Source: Bacteroidota bacterium
Lineage (GTDB): Bacteria > Bacteroidota > Bacteroidia > Chitinophagales > Chitinophagaceae
Reading direction: 5' to 3'
Assembly (NCBI GenBank): GCA_023416995.1
Contig: JAEZGI010000026.1
Coordinates: 1-23,915, forward strand
Length of the DNA stretch: 23,915 nucleotides
Shown: piece by piece, positions 12,607 through 20,897 of the stretch
How positions within the stretch are numbered: position 1 is the stretch's first letter
Layout of the letters: every line of letters begins with the position of its first letter
Position numbers and translations under genes: made by a program
Notes under the pieces: model-generated
Told to the model about the DNA's origin: nothing
Databases searched by the model: none
Seen by the model: only the letters and a program-made list of their open reading frames with translations

Positions 12607-15600
12607 TTAATTTTTGCCCTCGTGGTTGACACGCGCAACCCGGATACTATCGTTATTGATGGCAAAAATCACATACTGATTTTTATCCTTTGATTTCGCA
12701 ACAGCAACATGACGCGCCTGCACTTGATTAATCCAGGGGAAGGCTACACGTTCAACTTTAAAATTACCATTGCCTTTATTAAGTAGTATGATACTGGCAT
12801 CACTGTCGTACCTGCCCATCTCAGTATTTGAATCAAAGTAATTGCCTGCCATAAGGATATCAGGCAAACTATCATTATTAACGTCTAATACCACCGCGTC
12901 CCTATAGGGGGTTAATTGAGCCTCCCAAGGCAGGGAATGCAAATCAAAAACGCCATTTCCCTGGTTGATCAGAACCGCACTTGAGAAATAATCCGCGGTA
13001 TATTTTGCCGCTGCTCTTAACGTTTTTGGTTCGAAAATATCCTGCAAACCTGCACTTGCGAAATCCCCCGCATATAAGAATTTCTTTTTTATAAAGGGCA
13101 TTTGCTTTGTCAACTCAGCAAGACTTGCAAAGGGCACTTCCTTGTTGCGAACAAAATAAGTAAGCAACTGCTCGTTTCGTCCGTTGTCATCAAAGTCATG
13201 ATGATACATGGTTACCGGGTGGTCGATGGAAGCTTTCAGGCGACTGTTCAACCCGAGATTACCGGCGACGATATCCAGATCGCCATCATTATCAATATCA
13301 ACCGGCAACATAAAATTCCACCAGCCCTTCCTGTCAGTTAGTATCTTTTGACTGAACTTACCTCCATCATTATTAAATAAAAGCAGTTCACCCCATTCTC
13401 TTGAGATTAATAAATCTAAATCACCGTCTCTGTCGATGTCGGCCCAGGAAGCCCCAGTTACAAATCCAGTATGTTGAAGATCCGGTGCAACAGTGGCAGT
13501 AACATCCCTGAAGTTCCCTTTACCATCGTTCAGAAGGAGAAACGAAGACGGTAATACACCATAGTCCATCGGCACGGCACGGCCACCAACAAACACGTCA
13601 ACAAAACCATCACCATTGATATCTGCAGTCGTAATTATTGATGAAGTAATATACATGGCAGGGAAAGCATCTTTCTTCCTGCGAAGCTTACCAGCCTCGT
13701 TAATATATAGCCTGGGCAATAGATTTGGTGACTGGCCGAAAAATTCGTTACCCCCGCTGGCTACCAGCAGATCATTCAGACCATCACCATCTACGTCGGC
13801 CCAAACTGCACTGACATCTTCGTAAATACTATCTGCTTCCAATGCCGGCTGAACGGAGTTTCTGAATTGCCCGCTGTTTGTTTGAATCCATAGTGCGGCC
13901 TTTTTACCCCGTGAGGAACCGATGAAAACGTCTTCAAGGCCATCTCCGTTTATATCCGCGACAGCTAACGCAGGACCCTCTGTACTTAACATATGTGGCA
14001 ATAGTGCTTCGCGATTATATTCTGCAAATATGTTCTCTTCGTGTCTATGTAACAGTCCCGAATTGCTGGTTACATCCAGAATGGAAACCTCAGGTGAACT
14101 AAACAGCTGTTTGTATTCAAATACTGGTAAGCCTTTTTTATACATGGCATGTATATCAGACTTGCCTATTTCCGGGTTACACTTTTCATATGTGTTATCT
14201 GGCCAAACTACCAGCATCGAATCGGGCCAGCCCTGTCCAAGACCAATATGCAGGGGGGCAATCACAGATGACTGAAAACCATGAACACTGAAATTTTCGA
14301 CGATTTGTTTTTTGTCACCCATATAAACAAGCACCTTGGCACCAACAGCATTGCGGTTGGCTGAGTCACCGGTAAGCTTTATTTTCAATGAGCGTCGCAT
14401 TGTACTATCAGCACGTTGATTCAGTGTATTGCGGTAAAGCGTAGCGGATTCATCGATGTTATTTACGATGATATCAAGATCACCGTCATTGTCAAAATCA
14501 GCGTAGATGGCACCGTTTGAGTATGTACTCACAGCATTTGATATAGTTGCACCCATATCTTCGAACTGGAGTTTGCCGTTGTTCCTAAAAAACTTGTTCG
14601 GCACCTTAATTTTTGGAAATTTCTCAATCATCTGAAGATTATCACCTCCTTTACCCCCCGGTGAAAGCTGCTTTTGCATTTCCTCGTTGGATACAAAATT
14701 GATGTAATCTATATCATTCATCCTTTTAGGAATACCATTTGAAATAAACAAATCCTTGAATCCGTCATTATCAAAATCTATCAATAATGGCGACCATGAC
14801 CAGTCTGTCGCTGCTACTCCCGCATACAAACCTACCTCGCTGAAGGTGCCGTTGCCACGGTTAAGTTGCAGGTTGTTGCGCGTGTACTGATGCTGATATC
14901 CATAAGAGATCTTGAGATTAAATATATCGTAATCATCTTCCCCCAACGACCGCTTTAACGTGTAAGGATCGTCTGACAACATATCCATTGAAATTATCTC
15001 ACTGTGACCATCGTTTGTAATATCTGCGATATCAACTCCCATCGAAAACCGACTGGTATGTCCGACCCTACTTGTAATCTCTTCAGTAAATTTCCCTTTG
15101 CCATTGTTAATGTAGAGGTAGTCGTTTTCATGAAAATCGTTACCAATATATAAATCAGGATAACCGTCGAGGTTGATGTCGGCAACTGCAATACCAAGGC
15201 CATAACCAATTACAGAACTGTTAACACCTGACTCCGCTGTTATATCGCTGAATTTCAAACCATCATTACGAAATAGTCTTGCACCGGCAACAGAATGAAC
15301 TGCTCCGAGAAATTCCCGGCGAGGTCTGTACACTCCGTTTTCATGTACCGAATGATTTAATAAAAACATGTCCAGGTCACCGTCCATGTCAATATCAAGA
15401 AAAGCCGCCTGCGTGCTGAACCCTATGTAGCCGAGACCTAAGGTTGCTGCCATATCCTTATAAACCGGGACGCCATCGTCACCAATTTTCTGACAAATCA
15501 GAAACTGATTTTTTCCCCGTAGGGATTTGTAATTGCCAACTCTTGAAACATAAATATCCAGCAAACCATCGTTATTTATATCGACCACGGACACACCGGT

Positions 15601-15948
15601 TGACCATGCACCATCCTGGGGTATTTGTGAGGCTTCAGTGACGTCTTTGAATTTTAGACCGCCCTCGTTAAGATATAATTTATCATCGCCCTGGTTGGCG
15701 GCAAAAAATACGTCAATAAGACCGTCATTATTAAAATCTCCGGCGCCAACTCCCGACCCATTATAATAATACATGTAGTCGAACAGGTTGAAATCGTTTG
15801 TTGGCTTCAGTTTGTTCGAAAAATCAAGACCAGTTTTATCAGCATTCAGGACTTCAAAGCTGCTTTCAGTGGGTTGCTTGTTGTCACACGAAATTGCGAT
15901 CAAAATCAGTGCAAGTATAAGCCCGTGTTTGCGCTTTATTTGATTCAT
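12607..15948 (-). CDS. FG-GAP/VCBS-repeat lipoprotein with UnbV/ASPIC domain (second copy)
   Basis: A 1113-residue predicted lipoprotein. The N-terminus MNQIKRKHGL then a hydrophobic core ends in the lipobox AISC with lipidated Cys at 21. Many FG-GAP/VCBS blade motifs of the type DxNxDGxxDxx follow (for example DFNNDGLIDVF, DINNDGLLDIY, DIDMDGDLDMF, DFDNDGDLDII). These are calcium-binding loops of beta-propellers, which form two groups. Between them at about 535-590 is the UnbV/ASPIC segment, GAKVLVYMG ... GFQSS ... GLG ... VVWPD. The architecture matches the CRTAC1-like proteins often found beside SusC/SusD pairs in Bacteroidota; their job is unknown and ligand binding at the cell surface is inferred. 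I use the ATG at 15948. A GTG at 15957 overlapping the upstream stop as GTGA is an alternative and would imply translational coupling. It is paralogous to the upstream gene. Confidence 0.88.
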   Translation of the reverse strand: MNQIKRKHGLILALILIAISCDNKQPTESSFEVLNADKTGLDFSNKLKPTNDFNLFDYMYYYNGSGVGAGDFNNDGLIDVFFAANQGDDKLYLNEGGLKFKDVTEASQIPQDGAWSTGVSVVDINNDGLLDIYVSRVGNYKSLRGKNQFLICQKIGDDGVPVYKDMAATLGLGYIGFSTQAAFLDIDMDGDLDMFLLNHSVHENGVYRPRREFLGAVHSVAGARLFRNDGLKFSDITAESGVNSSVIGYGLGIAVADINLDGYPDLYIGNDFHENDYLYINNGKGKFTEEITSRVGHTSRFSMGVDIADITNDGHSEIISMDMLSDDPYTLKRSLGEDDYDIFNLKISYGYQHQYTRNNLQLNRGNGTFSEVGLYAGVAATDWSWSPLLIDFDNDGFKDLFISNGIPKRMNDIDYINFVSNEEMQKQLSPGGKGGDNLQMIEKFPKIKVPNKFFRNNGKLQFEDMGATISNAVSTYSNGAIYADFDNDGDLDIIVNNIDESATLYRNTLNQRADSTMRRSLKIKLTGDSANRNAVGAKVLVYMGDKKQIVENFSVHGFQSSVIAPLHIGLGQGWPDSMLVVWPDNTYEKCNPEIGKSDIHAMYKKGLPVFEYKQLFSSPEVSILDVTSNSGLLHRHEENIFAEYNREALLPHMLSTEGPALAVADINGDGLEDVFIGSSRGKKAALWIQTNSGQFRNSVQPALEADSIYEDVSAVWADVDGDGLNDLLVASGGNEFFGQSPNLLPRLYINEAGKLRRKKDAFPAMYITSSIITTADINGDGFVDVFVGGRAVPMDYGVLPSSFLLLNDGKGNFRDVTATVAPDLQHTGFVTGASWADIDRDGDLDLLISREWGELLLFNNDGGKFSQKILTDRKGWWNFMLPVDIDNDGDLDIVAGNLGLNSRLKASIDHPVTMYHHDFDDNGRNEQLLTYFVRNKEVPFASLAELTKQMPFIKKKFLYAGDFASAGLQDIFEPKTLRAAAKYTADYFSSAVLINQGNGVFDLHSLPWEAQLTPYRDAVVLDVNNDSLPDILMAGNYFDSNTEMGRYDSDASIILLNKGNGNFKVERVAFPWINQVQARHVAVAKSKDKNQYVIFAINNDSIRVARVNHEGKN

Positions 15949-15953
15949 AATTG

Positions 15954-18900
15954 TCACAGCCGGTCTTGTTTATTTAAAATATAGCTCACTGGCTTTTCAT
16001 CGTTCACTAAAAAGATTGCCTGCATGCTTTGGTCCCGCTTTAGGTAAAGAATATTTTTTACTGAGCCAGTTATATGTAAGCCCGTCTTGCGTTCCGTCAC
16101 AACAGTAAACTCGCCTTTTCCATTGTTCAGCAAAATGTTTCCAAAACTCGCATCAAGTCGTTCAAATTGAGGTAGAAAACTAAACTCATTGCCGGCAGCA
16201 ATGATATCAGTATAGCCGTCTCCATTTATGTCGGTAAGGAGTAATGCGTTAACCGAAGAAAGCTGGATGTGTTCAGGCATTGTTTTGATCTCAAATTTCC
16301 CTTTTCCGTTGTTCAATGCAATTACAGACTGAGGATAATTAAAAGTTTTAAAAGTTGCCTTTTTGAGTGATGACTCGGGAAACAGATCCTGGATGGTCTT
16401 TTTAGCAAATTCGCCGTGTTTTAAACTTTGTTTTTTCAGCACCGGCAACTGATCCTGCAAATCACGTTTTAAAAACACCGGAACATCTTTGCCATCAACA
16501 GTGCGGGTAAGAATTTTATCGACTGTTGCATTATCGTCAAAATCGTGCATCCATACTTTCACAGGAGCATTAACTGTAGGATTCAAATAAAAGTTCTCAC
16601 CAATATTTCCCAGTACAAGATCAGTGTCACCGTCTCCATCCAGATCTGCCGCTTCAACCGTTTGCCACCAGCCAAGATAGCTTTCCAATCCGGATTCAAT
16701 TTCGTTTATTCGAGTGGAGGTAATAGAAAAGATTCTTGGAGACATCCAGTTACCCACCACTACGAGCTCCTTTTGCTGATCACCATTCACATCAACCCAT
16801 ATCGCTTTGCTGATGTTCCCAAGCTGTGCCAGTTCGGGAGTAGCAACATTTTTAAATTTGCCTTTCCCATCGTTTTGGAAAAGATAACTGACTGGTGTTG
16901 CGCCGTAATCCCCCGGCACAGCGCCGCCGCCTATAAACAGATCGGGATCGCCATCACCGTCATAATCATGAACTGCAATTGTTGAAATGTTATGGTTGTT
17001 TTTAGGAAAAGCATTTATATCAATTGTAAAGTTGCCTTTCCCATCGTTGCGATATAAGCGATGTTCAAGCAAACTACCCATAGTAGCCTGTTTGTTTCCT
17101 CCCGCACCTATCAGCAGATCGGCATCGCCATCGCTGTCAGCATCAAAAAATACTGCAACCACATCTTCAAACAATGCGAACCGGTTGAATACATCCTGGT
17201 GCTTTTTTACAAAACCGTTTTTAGTTTGCAGATACAACTGACCCGGTTGTCCTGCGGCGCCGCCAATATAAACATCTTCCATTCCGTCGCCGTTTACATC
17301 GCCTACTGCACCTGCGGGCCCCTGGCGGGAATACATCTGGGGAATGTTTCTTTCATAATAGAAATCAACATAGTTGTCTTCGATGTGTTTCTCAAAAATT
17401 GTATCTGTGACACTGAAGAAAGTTGAAGAATTCGTGTTCAACTGCAGCAGGTTATTACTGGCTGTTTGCTGAATCAGGTGCACTGAATCAATGGCGGGAT
17501 CGGTTATAGTTGTTACCGTTCTGTCGGGCCAGATAATAACCAGGGAATCGATCTTATTGATCTTTCCGAGCCCCATCACCAGTTTGTAATCTACAGAAGA
17601 CTGGAATCCGCGGCTTGGCATTAACTCACGCGACAATATCTGTGAATCGGCATAAGCTATCACCCGGCTGCCGACTGCAAAGGTGTTTGGAGCATTTCCT
17701 TTAAGTGAAAAACCGATATAATGATGTTGATTCAATGCGCGGGCATTGTTCTGGTAAATAAACGCGGGCTGATTCTCATTGTTAATGATCAGATCAAGGT
17801 CTCCATCATTATCAAGGTCCCCATAGGCGGCGCCGTTTGAAAATGAAGGATGCATGAACCCCCAGTCTTCGCCCTGATCCGAAAAGCGCAGATTACCAAG
17901 GTTGCGGTAGGCTTTGTTCAACATTGCCTGCACAGGTATTTTTTCAAGCACTTTATCAAGGCTCTCTTTTTCGCCAGTCTTTACCATTTGTTGCACCACA
18001 TCATTGGCGAAAAAATCCATGAAGTCAAGGTTGGTCACATCTTTGTTGATACCGTTACAAACATAAATATCATTCAGTCCATCGTTATCGGCATCGAACA
18101 TTAAAGCACCCCAACTCCAGTCCGTTGCGGCGACGCCGCTGAAATTAGCTATATCTTTAAACTGTCCTTTGCCATTATTCAATTGCAGGCAATTCATCAT
18201 ATACTGATGATAAAAACCAGCTTTTACCTTGCTGTTGTATAAGTCGATATTATCAAATGCACCAAGTGTTTTGAGACGGTAGTCATCACCTGGAAGCATA
18301 TCGGTAGAAAAGATTTCCTGGTAACCATCGTTATTAATATCAGCCACATCAGCACCCATGGAAGAAAAACTGGTATGACCCATCCTTTGCTCTAACTCGT
18401 CTTTAAATGTGCCGTCACCCTGGTTGATATATAAAAAATCTCTTTCGTACGAATCGTTAGAAACGAAGATATCTGGATAACCGTCGTTATTGAGGTCACC
18501 CACAGACGCACCTAAGCCAAAGCTTATAAGAGTTCCATGAATACCGGCTTCCTTAGATACTTCTTTATATTTACCATTATCATTTCGAAAAAGATGATCA
18601 CCTCCACCTTTTAGAAATTCCGCAACCGGCCATTCGGCTTCAGGGAGGTCACGTTGATTCGCATAATTAAGCGTATTAACCGGGATCGGACTGTTATTGA
18701 TCATGAAGCAGTCAAGATCGCCATCGAGATCGTAATCAAAGAAACTGACCTGGGTAGTGTACGCAGAGATATCCAGGCCATACTCCGCAGCAGATTCTTT
18801 GAAGGTTAAATCTTTCTGGTTGATGTACAGTTTGTTTCTCCGGTTACCGTCTTTCATATGTCCGGAATTACAAACATATATATCGAGCCAGCCATCGTTA

Positions 18901-19253
18901 TTGATGTCAGCAAAAACAACCCCGGTGCTCCACATACTGTCTTGTCTGAGTCCTGCGGTGTGAGAAATATCATCAAACTTCCAATTGCCCTTATTCACAT
19001 ACAACTTGTTCTCACCCATGTTTGAAGTTAAAAAAACATCAGCCAGACCATCATTGTTGATATCGCCAATAGCTACTCCACCACCGTTATAAAAATTTCT
19101 GAAATAAAATCCATTTTCGGTTTTGGTGTCCTGTACAATGTTATTGAATTCAATCCCGGTATGCTCCATCAACGTAAACAAGGTCTGTTTGTCATCTTTG
19201 CAGGAAGAAAATAAAAGCAACAGGAAGGCGATTAGGAAAAGAGATCTGTTCAT
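15954..19253 (-). CDS. FG-GAP/VCBS-repeat lipoprotein with UnbV/ASPIC domain (first copy)
   Basis: A 1099-residue predicted surface lipoprotein. The signal MNRSLFLIAFLLLLFSSC puts the lipid on Cys18. The residues after it, K-D-D, fit the K-(D/E)2 lipoprotein export signal described for Bacteroidota, which suggests surface exposure. Propeller loops include DINNDGLADVF (about 67), DINNDGWLDIY (about 116), DYDLDGDLDCF and DLDNDGDLDLI. The UnbV/ASPIC segment lies at about 527-590 (VGSRVIAYAD ... RGFQSS ... GLG ... IIWPD). More FG-GAP motifs follow to the end. The start is the ATG at 19253; a TTG nine bases earlier is less likely. Gene order is susC, susD, this gene, then its paralog 5 bp on, so it probably assists the SusCD transporter. 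Binding of a carbohydrate or peptide is inference only. Confidence 0.88.
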   Translation of the reverse strand: MNRSLFLIAFLLLLFSSCKDDKQTLFTLMEHTGIEFNNIVQDTKTENGFYFRNFYNGGGVAIGDINNDGLADVFLTSNMGENKLYVNKGNWKFDDISHTAGLRQDSMWSTGVVFADINNDGWLDIYVCNSGHMKDGNRRNKLYINQKDLTFKESAAEYGLDISAYTTQVSFFDYDLDGDLDCFMINNSPIPVNTLNYANQRDLPEAEWPVAEFLKGGGDHLFRNDNGKYKEVSKEAGIHGTLISFGLGASVGDLNNDGYPDIFVSNDSYERDFLYINQGDGTFKDELEQRMGHTSFSSMGADVADINNDGYQEIFSTDMLPGDDYRLKTLGAFDNIDLYNSKVKAGFYHQYMMNCLQLNNGKGQFKDIANFSGVAATDWSWGALMFDADNDGLNDIYVCNGINKDVTNLDFMDFFANDVVQQMVKTGEKESLDKVLEKIPVQAMLNKAYRNLGNLRFSDQGEDWGFMHPSFSNGAAYGDLDNDGDLDLIINNENQPAFIYQNNARALNQHHYIGFSLKGNAPNTFAVGSRVIAYADSQILSRELMPSRGFQSSVDYKLVMGLGKINKIDSLVIIWPDRTVTTITDPAIDSVHLIQQTASNNLLQLNTNSSTFFSVTDTIFEKHIEDNYVDFYYERNIPQMYSRQGPAGAVGDVNGDGMEDVYIGGAAGQPGQLYLQTKNGFVKKHQDVFNRFALFEDVVAVFFDADSDGDADLLIGAGGNKQATMGSLLEHRLYRNDGKGNFTIDINAFPKNNHNISTIAVHDYDGDGDPDLFIGGGAVPGDYGATPVSYLFQNDGKGKFKNVATPELAQLGNISKAIWVDVNGDQQKELVVVGNWMSPRIFSITSTRINEIESGLESYLGWWQTVEAADLDGDGDTDLVLGNIGENFYLNPTVNAPVKVWMHDFDDNATVDKILTRTVDGKDVPVFLKRDLQDQLPVLKKQSLKHGEFAKKTIQDLFPESSLKKATFKTFNYPQSVIALNNGKGKFEIKTMPEHIQLSSVNALLLTDINGDGYTDIIAAGNEFSFLPQFERLDASFGNILLNNGKGEFTVVTERKTGLHITGSVKNILYLKRDQSMQAIFLVNDEKPVSYILNKQDRL

Positions 19254-19278
19254 CCGGTACAAGCACTTTGTAAGTAAA

Positions 19279-19315
19279 AGCCCTAAAAGCCGGCGACATC
19301 CGGGCTTTTAGGGCT
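19279..19315 (-). terminator. hairpin with U-run between susD and the VCBS genes
   Basis: AGCCCTAAAAGCC (19279-19291) pairs perfectly with GGCTTTTAGGGCT (19303-19315) over 13 bp. The inner bases GG and CC can extend the stem. On the minus strand the helix runs into TTTTACTT. It stands 25 bp after the susD stop and 25 bp before the next start, so it should lower rather than abolish transcription of the VCBS pair unless a separate promoter exists. Confidence 0.75.
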
Positions 19316-19340
19316 ATAAAAATAAGCGTATTTAGTTGTA

Positions 19341-20873
19341 TTAGTAACCTGGATTTTGAGTCAGGTTCGGGTTAACAGCAAGCTGTTCGTTTGGAATTGT
19401 AAAGAGCAGATATTTTGGATCATCAGCTGGTTTTTCCTGCCATGGCTCCAGGAATTTACCGAAGCGGATCAGATCCTGTCTGCGATAATTCTCCCAATAC
19501 AATTCACGTGCTCTTTCATCCAGGAGGTTATCAAGTGTAAGCGTGCCGAACGGTGCTACACCACGTTTTGCACGGATCTGGTTCACAAGCGGTAAGGCAG
19601 CGCCGGCAGCGTTTGTACGCAACAGTGCTTCCGCCTTCATTAACATTACGTCGGTAATACGATAATAAACATAGTCATTATCCACCCGGCCGCTTCCATC
19701 ATTTGGATAATCGATCGGATATTTATTTACCCTTATCCCCGTAATTTCGAGATTGTTACCGGTTTCAACACTGTTAACTTCCCTGGTGAAACTCAAAGGA
19801 GCACCTGTTCTGTCCTGTAAAGGAGCATCGGTTGTCCAGTTATATTGTTGACCTATCATAAATCCTACGTTGATCCTGTTTCCCGGGTTAGGTACACCAG
19901 GCGTTGGATACGCTACTCCACGGCGTTGGTCAGTGGCTTCAAACTTGTCATAAAAATCAGACAAAGTCGTGAACCCGTTCCAGCCACCGGGGTTTTGATT
20001 GTAGTGCATGGTCATGTGCCAGCGTGAGTTCAATCCTCCTGATTCAACACCGCCAACGTTTTCTGCAGTAAATATGTTTTCAGTACCAATGCTTCCGTTC
20101 GTAGGAGCAAAGTTGTCAAAATAGTTATTAGCCAGTGGGTATCTGTTGCTGTTGATGATTTGATCCGCAAGCGTGATAACCTGTTGCATATCGGCCGCAT
20201 CAAAAGTGGGTGCTGCACGGTTAGCAATTGCTCCCTTGTTGAGGTAACACTTCATGAGCAATACTTTCGCCGCATCCTGGTTTGCACCGATGGGACCGGA
20301 AACCGGAAGGTCTCCCATCACAGCATTTACCTCGGCAATGATATAGTCCAGAGCCTCTACACCTTTCCTGACTTTTGCCGGCTCGAGAGTATTTTCACCA
20401 GGCTCGCGATAAGCCACCTGGTCCCAGCCATCAAGTATGTCAAACATTGTGAAAGCGCGCAGAAACCTGGCTTCGGCTGCCTGTTGTGCTGTTGGATTAA
20501 ACTGAAGGAAGTCAGTAGCAGCGAACAGTGTGCCGGATAAATCATTGTAGGCATTACGGATGTACTGATTTTCCGCATCCCAGGCATGAGCGTGCAACAC
20601 GCGCCATGCACCATTATCATCCCAGTCGCCACCACGGGTTGGTACGATCGCCGCATCGCTTGGCAATTCACCAAGCGCAAACACACGCTCTTGTCCCTGG
20701 TAACTCACACGCATTGAATTATAGATACCTCTAAGCAAGGCTGCATTGTTACCACCGCCTCCGCTACCAACCTGGTCGCTGCGAAGATTTCCCTGCAGGG
20801 TCTCATCCAGCTTGGTACAACTGATAGCTGAAAACAGCAATGTAGTTGAAATGAGAATTTTGAAATTTTTCAT
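19341..20873 (-). CDS. SusD/RagB family nutrient-binding outer membrane lipoprotein
   Basis: A 510-residue lipoprotein. The signal MKNFKILISTTLLFSAISC puts the lipid on Cys19. SusD proteins sit on the outer face of the outer membrane and close as a lid over their SusC channel. Family traits seen are the opening CTKLDETLQG, the TPR-like helices (TAQQAAEARFLRAFTMFDIL, with the AEARFLRA signature), and KVLLMKCYLNKGA. Near the end are YYRITDVMLMKAEALLR, PLVNQIRAKRGVAPF and ARELYWENYRRQDLIRFGKF. It ends in the typical IPNEQLAVNPNLTQNPGY. The gene starts 24 bp after the susC stop, so the pair is coupled. Substrate is not deducible; the family serves glycans, glycoproteins and peptides. Confidence 0.95.
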   Translation of the reverse strand: MKNFKILISTTLLFSAISCTKLDETLQGNLRSDQVGSGGGGNNAALLRGIYNSMRVSYQGQERVFALGELPSDAAIVPTRGGDWDDNGAWRVLHAHAWDAENQYIRNAYNDLSGTLFAATDFLQFNPTAQQAAEARFLRAFTMFDILDGWDQVAYREPGENTLEPAKVRKGVEALDYIIAEVNAVMGDLPVSGPIGANQDAAKVLLMKCYLNKGAIANRAAPTFDAADMQQVITLADQIINSNRYPLANNYFDNFAPTNGSIGTENIFTAENVGGVESGGLNSRWHMTMHYNQNPGGWNGFTTLSDFYDKFEATDQRRGVAYPTPGVPNPGNRINVGFMIGQQYNWTTDAPLQDRTGAPLSFTREVNSVETGNNLEITGIRVNKYPIDYPNDGSGRVDNDYVYYRITDVMLMKAEALLRTNAAGAALPLVNQIRAKRGVAPFGTLTLDNLLDERARELYWENYRRQDLIRFGKFLEPWQEKPADDPKYLLFTIPNEQLAVNPNLTQNPGY

Positions 20874-20897
20874 ATAACAATTTTCTTTAATTAGATT

